A stretch of DNA of 64,000 nucleotides from Megaustenia siamemsis (Eukaryota > Mollusca > Gastropoda > Stylommatophora > Ariophantidae). The position numbers and the translations under genes are program-made. The notes under the pieces are model-generated. The model searched no databases. It was not told the origin of the DNA and saw only the letters and a list, made by a program, of their open reading frames with translations. Of the stretch, positions 55,770 to 64,000 are shown piece by piece (within the stretch, counting starts at the first letter, position 1; the number at the start of each line of letters is the position of its first letter). Location: the NCBI GenBank assembly GCA_032433765.1, contig JAVIAB010000059.1, forward strand, positions 54,534,402 through 54,598,401. The letters are read 5' to 3'.

Positions 55770-55860
55770 ATTCTCTGAAAAAGGCCTTCTGTAGGCTGAA
55801 ACGTCAGTATTTTTTGTGTTCCTTTTTTGTAAAACTGTCACCATACCTTGTAGGAGTGTA
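55770..55860 (+). ncRNA. Hammerhead-like motif repeat G, copy 5
   Basis: CTCTGAAAAAGGCCTTCTGT and then AGGCTGAAACGTCAG. AGGCC/GGCU can form stem II and UGAAAC matches the 3' core. The 5' core is CUGAAAA against CUGANGA. Confidence 0.4.
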
Positions 55861-56123
55861 CGTTACATCCCACTTTTGGCTCATTAGCAAAGTGTTTGAG
55901 TCATCAGCAGAAAACAAACTGCAAACATCACACAAATAAGAAACAGAAGAGCACTTGTCACCACTGAAATAATGGACAAGAAGTAAAATGGGTACATTAC
56001 TTCAGTGAAATGCTCAAAAGTAACCATCATGCATGTTGTCAAATATCCGTGAGGCTGAAATAGAACTTGAAATAAACACAGATGCTGCACAGAAAGATGA
56101 GTTATCAAAGCCATTATCACCAT

Positions 56124-56500
56124 CATCATCAAGTACTGGGCCTACTGGCTTAGGTGATCATGTCTCTCCACAACTTTTGATCTCGACAGTTATTTATCAT
56201 TTCTGTTGTTGACCTTCTGCCAAGCCATTCTCTTAAGCTGTCTGGTATTTTTTCTCTTTGCTTCCCTCTATCTCTTTGTCCCTCAATTTTCCCAGTTGTT
56301 ACAATATATTCCAGTTGTTCTCTTCTCATTACATGGTCAAAAAATGATGATTTTTTCTTCCTAATATTGGAAATTAGCTCTCTTTATGCTTTGACATCTT
56401 TCAGAACATTTACATTACTCTTCTTAGTTGTCCATGGTATTCCCAACATTCTTCTGTAAAACCACATGTCTACAGACTCCAGTGATTTTAAAGCCATTAT
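56124..56500 (-). mobile_element. LINE-B 3' end fragment
   Basis: From ATCATCATCAAGTACTGGGC on plus through GTCTCTCCACAACTTTTGAT to CATGTCTACAGACTCCAGTG, collinear with 8353-8720. Confidence 0.9.
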
Positions 56501-56640
56501 GGGATTGATGAATTAAAAAATCCTGGCCATGACAACCTGAATGTAGAACTACTCAAAGCAGAAATCAAGTAATGGAAGCACAGATATACATATAATGATC
56601 ACATTTGTGCTCTTTTACATCACCAGTGTCATTAATTCTA

Positions 56641-57165
56641 TTTATCTATCTATTGATCTTTCAAGTCGTAACCAGCCCAAAGGGCATAAACACAGATACT
56701 CTTTCTCTTATCTAAATTTTTATTCTAGCAGTTTTCAATCTTTGTAAAGATCTTTTATCAAATCTCACCATTTGTCTCTGTTCTGTGCAAGCAACTCTAT
56801 CTCATTGAGGGAACCAATTCCTGCTGCTCTTGCCTTTCTGATCAAGGTTCTTCTCAGTGTCGGCCTCTTTTCTTATTACCTGTTGTTTCCCACATGAGGG
56901 CTTGCATTGTTATTCAGTTATTATCTCTCCTTATCACATGTCCAATATATGACCATTGTCTTTTCTTGATTACTGAAGACATTAGTAGTTGATTGGCGAT
57001 TTCTGTAATTTCCTCATTTGTTTTTAATTCGTTCCATGCTATACCAAGTATTTTCCTAAGACATTTATATTCGAAAGCATTCAACTTTGTTTCTATGTCT
57101 CTTGTTGTTTCCTCTCACATGCATACGTAAGGATTGATAGTATGTTTGATTTGAATAGTCTAAAT
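56641..57165 (-). mobile_element. LINE-A 3' end, 5'-truncated
   Basis: CTATCTATTGATCTTTCAAG at left is the 3' terminus. The minus strand retains CLRKILGIAWNEL-, ELLAQNRDKW- and related tail residues of LINE-A. Confidence 0.85.
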
Positions 57166-57317
57166 AATAATACAAAAGAGCAAGGATAAAAATACATCAA
57201 TGTTTAGGATGTTTACATCACAGATTATTGTAAATCCATTTGACATATGGTCAGGTATCAGAGATTTAATTGTTTTATCCAACAAATTAAATGATTCTAC
57301 ATTTTACAAATACCAAC

Positions 57318-57404
57318 CAGTTTTATATCTTGTGCTTTTTCTTTCTTTGAAGTCAAGTCAGATTTCTTCAACTTGTCTTTTAAAGTTTGTATTTCTGCAT
57401 CAGC
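57318..57404 (-). CDS. Coiled-coil gene, exon 3 (29 codons)
   Basis: Phase 0 to phase 0. The acceptor is tatatAG and the donor is CTG|GTTGGT. The donor is weak but is the only one that keeps frame with the next exon. It encodes ADAEIQTLKDKLKKSDL followed by a Lys/Glu-rich tail ending QDIKL. This is a short helical exon. A GTATTT donor six bases further on would shift the frame. Confidence 0.65.
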
Positions 57405-57480
57405 CTATATATAATATAATATTAAAAATACTCAGTCATGTCTTATCATCTTACAAATGATCAAAATGTAATACTTCACA

Positions 57481-58090
57481 TCATCATCAACCACCATGTC
57501 TGGCACTGTACTTCATTATGTCTCTTTACAATTTTCTCTACAGTTGTTCATAATTTCTGTTTTTGACTTTCAACCAAACCATTCTCTTAAACTGACTTGT
57601 ATCGTTTATGTTTCCTCTACCTCTTCCTCCCATATTTTGTCAGGTTGTCACAATACATTTCAGTTGTTCCCACCTCTTATTACGTATCCAACATTATGAT
57701 GTGTTTCTTACTGTTTTTTTTTAAGTGGCGACTTTTAGAGCACTCCAGATACTTTTGTTAGCTGACTATGGGATTCTCAGCATTCAATTCTTTTGTAAAA
57801 CTACATTACTGTGGATTCTAACAATTTTCATCTTTGTTGTTTGTCTGTCCATGATTCACTTCTGTCTTCATTGATTGGTTCTACATAACACTGAAGAAAT
57901 TTTTTTTACATATAAGAACTCTTTTTGTTTTCTTTTCTCCTTATCAAAGATGTATTACTTAAAATATTTTTCATTCTTTGGAATGCAGCCTTTGCGTTAG
58001 GTATTCTGCACCTCACCTGTGTTGTATAATTCTTTCTGAAACTAAAATCACTCCAGGTGTTTGAATTCATATTTAAAATTGTTACATTTA
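57481..58090 (-). mobile_element. Old LINE-B fragment
   Basis: It starts on plus CATCATCATCAACCACCATG. It follows the LINE-B order with many changes, including AACACTGAAGAAATTTTTTT and CTGCACCTCACCTGTGTTGT near the 5' end. Confidence 0.7.
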
Positions 58091-58215
58091 CTTTAATTAG
58101 ACATTTATGGGTTGAATAATACATATAAGCAAATGAAATTAATGTTTGAGTAAAAGAAATGAAAAATATCCATAATTACATTCAATATAAATATATGGGC
58201 TTTTTCAATTCCTGA

Positions 58216-58470
58216 TTTAATCTTCTTCTTTCCTTCATTATTTGCATTCCAACATCAAAAGATAGAAAGTTTGCAATCTTTTGATTAGTAATTTCTGATT
58301 CTAGTATGCCATCAATCTATCTTTCTTTAAGGACATTCCCTTGGTCTCGTTTTATATTATTTGTTTTATACCTGTGTTGTTTGTTTCATTATTTATGTCT
58401 TGTCATATCTCTAAGCCATCTGATTATTGAATGTCTCCTTGAGACCTAGTAATAAAGTTTACATGTCAGG
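58216..58470 (-). mobile_element. Old LINE-C 3' end
   Basis: AATCTTCTTCTTTCCTTCAT, then GCATTCCAACATCAAAAGAT and GCAATCTTTTGATTAG follow the LINE-C 3' end (CTTTCAGCATTGAAGGGAGA, GCAGTCTTTTGCTC) with heavy divergence. Confidence 0.6.
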
Positions 58471-59156
58471 TATGGTCAACATTTTGTGACTTGATTTTTG
58501 AAACTTAATATTTTTGCCATAATTATGAATTTGTGATAGAGATGATTGTGAAACTTTAACATTTCCTGCCCCTGGAGTTATCTGCCTGCTATGCCATCAA
58601 CTTTCTTCCCTGTCATCATGGTAACATGCACATCAACTCATCCAGTCTCTTCTCTATTATCAAGTCTTTCTTTCCACTTGGATTGCCTTTTTTCTTAGTT
58701 CTTTATCATCTCTAATCTATCCTCTTTTAAACCAATGTCACTTAAAATGACCTGTTTATGTGAAAAGATGGAAGATACAATATATTGAGAAAAATATCAT
58801 GAATTTGTGAACTTGTTAGAGGTTACAGACCCTGGATTACCTCATACTTTACTTTAATGTTTTCTCTGTGACATGACCTAATGTTATGTGGACACAGAAT
58901 CATAGGAAACAGCTGCACAAGATCTTCACAGGGGATAAGCAAAGCAAGAAATAAAGAGAGCTGAATAGAAGCATGTCATTTGGCTGGAGCAAAAAAAAAA
59001 AAGCAACAGAAATACGAGAAGTTAGATATGTTCATCTGTGCAACATTTTCAGATATGATTGTCTTTCCATGATCAGCTTGCTCCATGAATAGACAATCTG
59101 AAGTAGCACTTTAGAGAATGTCTCATGACACAATGATGCTGATTATTAGACTTTGT
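58471..59156. other. Unassigned intronic sequence
   Basis: No recognised feature. Confidence 0.4.
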
Positions 59157-59269
59157 AAAATATAAAAACATGTAAAATATCTATGTAAAATCTATGTAAA
59201 ATACAAAAACATGTAAAATATCTATGTAAAATATAAAAACAATAACAATAACAGAACATCAACATAATG

Positions 59270-59885
59270 TTAGATGGCAGATAATTAAAACAAGTGGATT
59301 TAAATATCTAGGAGGTCTAGTGACAAATGACAATTCACAGACAACAGAAATAGGCTCAAGATGCAACAAAGCTTGTCAAATTATCTGACTGCTTTCACCA
59401 CTGCTGTCCAACAAGGAAACAACACTAAAGGCAAAACAGGCATTCAACAACACAATCATCATCTCAACATTGTGCTATCAATGACAGACCTGGACTAGAC
59501 TGAATAACAATAAGAAACCTAACTACTACCAAAATGAAATGTGTTAGATGAATGACAAGAAACAGCCTGAGAGATAAGATCAGAAATGAAGAACTGAGAA
59601 AAAAAGCTAGGAATAATTCCTGCCATAGAATATATAAATAAACAACAGATAAAATGGTTTGGCCACTTGGTAAGACAGAAAGACCAAAATACAACAAAAT
59701 GCATCTTTAATAAACATTACGAGAACACCAGATTCAACAGTCGACCACGAAAAATATTGATTGATGTAATATTATTAACACTAGGAAACATAACTGCAGT
59801 AGAGGCAAACAAAAAAGATAAAAGATCGCAAATTATATCTCCCTTTGACATTGAAAGGTAAATGAGGAAGGGAAGAAGTAAAATA
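59270..59885 (+). mobile_element. LINE-C fragment, plus orientation
   Basis: The plus strand carries GFKYLGGLVTNDNSQTTEIG, then CQIIxLLSPLLSNKETTLKA-like, RNEELRKKARNNSCHRIYK-like, KWFGHLVRQKDQNTTKCIFN and RPRKILIDVILLTLGNITAV. It ends GGAAGGGAAGAAG. It resembles 4777-5415. The fragment stops about 30 bases before exon 2. Confidence 0.85.
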
Positions 59886-59917
59886 TAAATAATAAGCAGG
59901 AGTAAAACATATGTTAC

Positions 59918-60046
59918 CTTTTCATAAATCTTCTTCAGTTCTTCCACTTCTTTAGCACTGTCATTAAGTTGCTGTTGGGTATGTTTCTGTAGATCTTGGA
60001 ATGTCATACCCAAAATGTCATTTCTATCCTGAGGCTCTATTGGATT
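59918..60046 (-). CDS. Coiled-coil gene, exon 2 (43 codons)
   Basis: Phase 0 to phase 0, with acceptor caattAG and donor AAG|GTAACA. It starts NPIEPQDRNDILGMTFQDLQ and continues into a Gln/Glu/Lys-rich helix ending KEVEELKKIYEK. Heptad leucines and isoleucines are visible. It lies immediately downstream (in plus coordinates) of an old LINE fragment, so the donor side of the intron is repeat-derived. Confidence 0.75.
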
Positions 60047-60462
60047 CTAATTGATATTAAAGTTAACAACAATTATTAATTATACTAATAATGATGACTC
60101 TTAGTAATATAAAAATGATGATTAATGACATAACAAAAATAACACCTAATGATTTACTAATCATTTTAATGTGTATTCTTTATGTATTCTAAAAAACAGA
60201 TCTTTGATAACATAGTCATTATTCCTCTTTACTTAATGATTTTTAATTAAATATCAAATTAAATATTATTCTTACTGAAACTGGTACTTTAACTGAATTA
60301 TAAATTAATTTTAAGAAAAATAAGTCGGATAAGAGTGTCAAAAATATAGTAGCATTAAGTACAAACAATTATTATAATGAATAAATAATATAGCTGAAAC
60401 ACTGTTCACAAATGACATAGCGGAAAAGTGAATTTATTGCTAAACCACAACAAGGGAATTAA
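60047..60462. other. AT-rich intron without features
   Basis: Nothing recognised between the exon 2 acceptor and the 31-bp array. Confidence 0.4.
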
Positions 60463-61372
60463 TTGGAGCTTTAAAGAAAACAGTTCTAGTCACTTGGGCT
60501 ATTAAAGAAAACAGTTCTAGTCACTTGGACTATTAAAGAAAACAGTTCTAGTCACTTGGGCTATTAAAGAAAACAGTTCTAGTCACTTGGGCTATTAAAG
60601 AAAACAGTTCTAGTCACTTGGACTATTAAAGAAAACAGTTCTAGTCACTTGGGCTATTAAAGAAAACAGTTCTAGTCACTTGGACTATTAAAGAAAACAG
60701 TTCTAGTCACTTGGACTATTAAAGAAAACAGTTCTAGTCACTTGGACTATTAAAGAAAACAGTTCTAGTCACTTGGGCTATTAAAGAAAACAGTTCTAGT
60801 CACTTGGGCTATTAAAGAAAACAGTTCTAGTCACTTGGACTATTAAAGAAAACAGTTCTAGTCACTTGGGCTATTAAAGAAAACAGTTCTAGTCACTTGG
60901 ACTATTAAAGAAAACAGTTCTAGTCACTTGGACTATTAAAGAAAACAGTTCTAGTCACTTGGACTATTAAAGAAAACAGTTCTAGTCACTTGGACTATTA
61001 AAGAAAACAGTTCTAGTCACTTGGACTATTAAAGAAAACAGTTCTAGTCACTTGGATTATTAAAGAAAACAATTCTAGTCACTTGGACTATTAAAGAAAA
61101 CAGTTCTAGTCACTTGGACTATTAAAGAAAACAGTTCTAGTCACTTGGACTATTAAAGAAAACAGTTCTAGTCACTTGGACTATTAAAGAAAACAGTTCT
61201 AGTCACTTGGACTATTAAAGAAAACAGTTCTAGTCACTTGGACTATTAAAGAAAACAATTCTAGTCACTTGGACTATTAAAGAAAACAGTTCTAGTCACT
61301 TGGACTATTAAAGAAAACAGTTCTAGTCACTTGGACTATTAAAGAAAACAATTCTAGTCACTTGGACTATTC
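60463..61372. repeat. Minisatellite, 31-bp unit, about 29 copies
   Basis: Units of ATTAAAGAAAACAGTTCTAG plus TCACTTGGACT. A GGGCT/GGACT variant dominates the left third and CAATTC the right end. Confidence 0.96.
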
Positions 61373-61381
61373 ATGTCCAAA

Positions 61382-61508
61382 TGAACTTGCTACAAAGTTA
61401 CCTTTTTGAAATAACTTGCTACAAAGTTACCTTTTTGAAATAACTTGCTACAAAGTTACCTTTTTGAAATAACTTGCTACAAAGTTACCTTTTTGAAATA
61501 ACTTGCTG
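61382..61508. repeat. Minisatellite, 29-bp unit, about 4.3 copies
   Basis: Units of AACTTGCTACAAAGTTACCT plus TTTTGAAAT, directly abutting the 31-bp array. Confidence 0.94.
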
Positions 61509-61721
61509 GCAGAAGTAGTTAGTATACCTTTAATCAATGCAAGGCGACATACCAAAGAGTATTGGTTCAAATCCTGATTCTGGGTACCAGTTATTTTCAG
61601 TGTTTTCTGTTAAAGTTTATGGATTTTTCTGAAATATGAGTGTCTACAATATTTATGATTGTTTCACCTCAGGGTTTTCCTTAATATTATTATCTTTCTT
61701 ATTGTAGTCATGTTTTCTCAC

Positions 61722-61853
61722 CTTGTTGGTCTTGAAGTCATGTGTAAACTTTTTGAGCCTCTTTTTGAGATCATTAGGCTTAAACCCACCATCCTCCATC
61801 TGTTGCCTATGTTTGAACTCTTCTATCTGATCTCTTAAGCCAGCATTCAGTGC
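61722..61853 (-). CDS. Coiled-coil gene, exon 1 of those visible (44 codons)
   Basis: Phase 0 to phase 0. The acceptor is ctaacAG and the donor is AAG|GTGAGA. It begins ALNAGLRDQIEEFKHRQQ and ends in a basic stretch, KKRLKKFTHDFKTNK. The composition is charged and helical. Upstream exons must lie beyond the right edge or be too short to see; no convincing one was found between 61854 and 64000. Confidence 0.75.
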
Positions 61854-61903
61854 CTGTTAGACAGAGATATGGAACATTATTTTATTGCAGCATTAACTTT
61901 ATC

Positions 61904-62174
61904 TCGTGTGTTACTGGGGCCTCATTATGAGGGAGGTAAAGAATAGTGACACTGTGACCTTCCAGGCATGTCGTAAGAGGCGACTAAGGAGATTGATAGA
62001 TGGCTTGACAAGCTGTCATTGTAAAAAGTATTGTTGTGGAAACAGCGCCATAGATTTTAGATCAGTGACCTCTGTAATATGTGCCATTTTGGCACGCAAG
62101 GTTTCTGTTTTTGAGATTGTGGTTCTGCCCTATGTGCCGTCTTCGGCTTGAAAGGACAATAGATAGATAGTTAG
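61904..62174 (+). mobile_element. SINE-C, full length, with about 11-bp target duplication
   Basis: GGGGCCTCATTATGAGGGAG through CATGTCGTAAGAGGCGACTA to GGCTTGAAAGGACAATAGAT and a TAGA tail. ATTAACTTTATC (61892-61903) and ATTAACTTATC (62175-62185) flank it. Confidence 0.88.
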
Positions 62175-62299
62175 ATTAACTTATCACAGACTGACAGGTG
62201 GGTAAAAGATATGAACTAACCTCATGTTGGAATCATTGATGCTCAATGAATTTAATCTTTACCAACATATGATGTAAATGTGCTTGATGATTTTTGTAG

Positions 62300-62720
62300 T
62301 TTGCTTTATTTCTTTCTCCACTTCCTCTTGTAACAATTCGGTGTCCAGGGAGATACAAAGTTCTGGTTTTTACTCTTTTGACAGCTTCAATCATTGCCAA
62401 TTGATGTTGTAGCGTTTCTTTGATATCGTCTGTCCATCTTACTCTGGGTCTGCCTCTTGCTCTCCTACCTTCCCTAGAATCATAAGACTTTCTTTTAAGA
62501 TGAGCAAACCAGTTTACTATTGTTTCTGTATGATGCTTAGGATTGGTTCAATGCCTACTCTTTCTCTTATAATATTATTTATAATTCCATCTTTTGTGGT
62601 CACTCCAAGTGCTTTTCTCAGACATTTCATCTCTAGCTTGCTACTTGCACAAACCCTTGATACATTCTCTTGGTTACTCCACTTTGATAGTTTGTCTCCT
62701 ACTTCTCAAAACTACACCAT
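62300..62720 (-). mobile_element. LINE tail fragment
   Basis: The minus strand reads REGRRARGRPRVRWTDDIKE followed by TLQHQLAMIEAVKRVKTRTL, the GRPR.RW.DDIK tail of non-LTR elements. Upstream residues are decayed. Confidence 0.75.
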
Positions 62721-62819
62721 CATCAGTCACCTAGCAACCCTTCAACATGTCTATAGAGAGACAAAGAGGCAAATCATGGGTGGGTCGAATAGAATGTTGT
62801 TTGTCCATAACCAGTGAAT

Positions 62820-63105
62820 GGTGGAACAATGAAAACCCCTCATTTCATCCAGCTGTTAGTTTAGCCTATGAACGCAAATGTAACTGTTTAGCCAAATGGA
62901 GGCTGGAATAGTCTAGAACAGTGTGGACATGATAAGGTAGTTGGAGATGGGGGGGGGTCCATTTCCCAAGCCTTTCTAGCTTGACTCTTTTGTTTGGCTC
63001 TTACTCTTCTGTTTGTCTTATGAGATGTTGTTTTTTTGTTGGAGAGATGTGCAATAGGCAGTTCTTTCTTGTATGATACTTTTCCATGAGGTTTTGAGTG
63101 TATTT
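62820..63105 (-). mobile_element. LINE-E C-terminal zinc-finger tail, part 2 (after the TTAA element)
   Basis: The minus strand reads NRRVRAKQKSQARKAWEMDP and then LSCPHCSRLFQPPFG, followed in another frame by LNSYICVHRL. That restates C-x2-C...H-x3-H, the zinc finger that ends many Jockey/I-like LINE ORFs (C..C.R....IGL.SH.R.H). One frameshift at the Gly. Confidence 0.7.
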
Positions 63106-63109
63106 TTAA

Positions 63110-63835
63110 CCCTACCAAATCACTGTACCTAGTTTTCAGTAATTTCTGAATCTGCCGCTATACCGCTGTACCTAATTTTCGGTATTTTACTTAGTATGTG
63201 AAAAAAATGCGTCACAAACTAAAAATAACCAACCAAGTGTGGTCCAACCTCATGGTTAGCCATTGCAAATGTCTGCCCCCATGTGTTTAAATTGACTTTG
63301 TGTGGTTTGACGTGAAAAAATTATGAAAATTCACAATGAAACGAGCAGCTGATGAACCAAGCACAACAGGAAAACGAAGTAGGTCTAGGCTTTTCACATT
63401 CCAACAGGAGATCAATACTTTGGTTGATTCAGACTTTGAGGAGTCAGATTTTCATAAAAATATGTTTCCAGTTCAAGTGACACAGACAGTGAGAGCTCAA
63501 GTGATGAGGAGAATCTTGAACCTTATAGATCTAGATCAATAGTAAGAGATTTGGGGAAAAAAAAAGGGGGGGGGGGTGTCCTTTAAATAGCTAATGGGGG
63601 TACCTCTGTGTGAAACAAGGCTCATCCTGCTGGATGGATTGGCACACAATGGTGGAATATTGGTGCTAGATGAAAGGTAGACCTATTTTCTACAATGTCT
63701 TCAAGTTCCATCTTATTCTAACCACTTGTTTATATGTAACTAACATTTTTCTATATCATGTTGGTTTTTTCATTTTAATGCTCAGGAGCCCAGGTATATG
63801 GGATAGTTAGGTTCAGGGTCACAGGTCTGGTAAGG
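63110..63835. mobile_element. piggyBac-like element, internally deleted (726 bp)
   Basis: The ends are CCCTACCAAATCACTGTACC (left) and, reverse-complemented, CCTTACCAGACCTGTGACC (right). TTAA lies outside both (63106-63109, 63836-63839). LINE coding resumes in the correct order on each side. The interior keeps only the N-terminal part of a transposase. Confidence 0.82.
63336..63560 (+). pseudogene. N-terminal fragment of a piggyBac-type transposase
   Basis: The frame begins MKRAADEPSTTGKRSRSRLF, then acidic residues (DSDFEESDF). After a small indel near 63475, the next frame continues SDTDSESSSDEENLEPYRSR and SIVRDLG. The acid-rich Ser/Asp/Glu leader before the catalytic domain is typical of piggyBac transposases. 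The DDD catalytic core is absent, replaced by an A/G run and short unrelated sequence. It is non-functional. Confidence 0.7.
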
Positions 63836-63839
63836 TTAA

Positions 63840-64000
63840 AAAACTCTTCTTTTGTTTACCTTGTTGGCATTTACCTATCGGTAGTTCACCATAAATAATA
63901 TTTTCGACATTCAGTTGTCTGACAAGCAGACTTTATGACTTGCCAAGTGGGTCTATGCATGCATCAGAATAGTGTCAAGGATTGGAACATCAACTCCATC
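63840..64000 (-). mobile_element. LINE-E tail, part 1 (before the TTAA element)
   Basis: The minus strand reads DGVDVPILDTILMHA and then ENIIYGELPIGKCQQGKQKK, matching the QLLYGEL..GKRP.GRPK segment of Jockey-like elements. It runs off the right edge. Confidence 0.7.

Larger units (their letters stand above)
16034..61853 (-). other. Partial host gene: coiled-coil, proline-rich protein (possibly centriolin-like)
   Basis: Sixteen exons on the minus strand splice into about 794 codons. Every junction was checked by eye for AG acceptor, GT donor and reading phase. The first eight exons (61853 down to 37034) encode about 320 residues of Lys/Glu/Leu-rich heptad sequence typical of a long coiled coil, broken by an acidic Ser/Asp linker (in the exon at 51.8 kb). 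The remaining eight exons encode low-complexity Pro/Gly/Ser/Ala sequence ending in a polyproline run. No start or stop codon, signal peptide or membrane segment is seen. The pattern suggests a structural cytoskeletal or centrosomal protein. Centriolin, a maternal-centriole and midbody coiled-coil protein, is my best guess from general resemblance, but other centrosomal coiled-coil proteins are possible. The introns are up to about 5 kb and packed with repeats. Confidence 0.75.

Noticed and set aside
62888..63118. Host zinc-finger gene on the minus strand
   Set aside because: The C-x2-C...H-x3-H lies at the end of a LINE ORF, with LINE coding continuing across the TTAA element.

Overview
This is a stretch of AT-rich, intron-rich animal DNA. 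It has no operons, no ribosome-binding-site pattern and no compact gene spacing. Non-LTR retrotransposon relics, tRNA-derived SINEs, DNA transposons and minisatellites fill most of it. Several independent non-LTR (LINE) lineages, including ones with an APE endonuclease, an RNase H and a C-terminal zinc-finger-like tail, occur beside tRNA-headed SINEs and Tc1/mariner and piggyBac relics. That mix fits a lophotrochozoan invertebrate, perhaps a mollusc, but the assignment is inference.

One host gene is visible. It lies on the minus strand and runs from 61853 (most 5' exon seen) to 16034 (most 3' exon seen). I could define 16 exons with splice signals, joining to about 794 codons with compatible phases. 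Neither the start nor the stop codon is in the window. The 5' two thirds encodes charged coiled coil. The 3' third is rich in Pro, Gly, Ser and Ala, with a polyproline run. A centriolin-like (CNTRL) centrosomal protein is my best guess, not a firm call. Two splice sites (exons at about 35.0 and 28.7 kb) are ambiguous.

Layout, left to right: 0-7 kb holds a near-complete Tc1/mariner-IS630 type transposon (1559-3667) inside a LINE, more LINE debris, and a SINE inside another LINE. 7-16 kb holds minisatellite, LINEs, two SINE families, a MITE, and a SINE split by a LINE. 16-36 kb holds the 3' exons of the gene separated by repeat-filled introns, including a MITE (21.6-23.6 kb) that has received two insertions. 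35.7-36.5 kb is a decayed mariner. 37-47 kb has three exons among a dense series of minisatellites. 48.6-51.4 kb is a tandem array of a 438-bp tRNA-headed SINE unit flanked by direct repeats. 51.8-61.9 kb holds the 5' exons, more LINEs and a 31-bp minisatellite of about 29 units. The right edge is a LINE interrupted by a short piggyBac-like element (63110-63835) at a TTAA site.

Nothing here is a multi-gene system. The most unusual items are the SINE concatemer, five dispersed copies of a hammerhead-ribozyme-like motif, the DD83E transposon and the exon trapped between two minisatellites. No LTR retrovirus, CRISPR array, rRNA or intact functional tRNA gene was seen.
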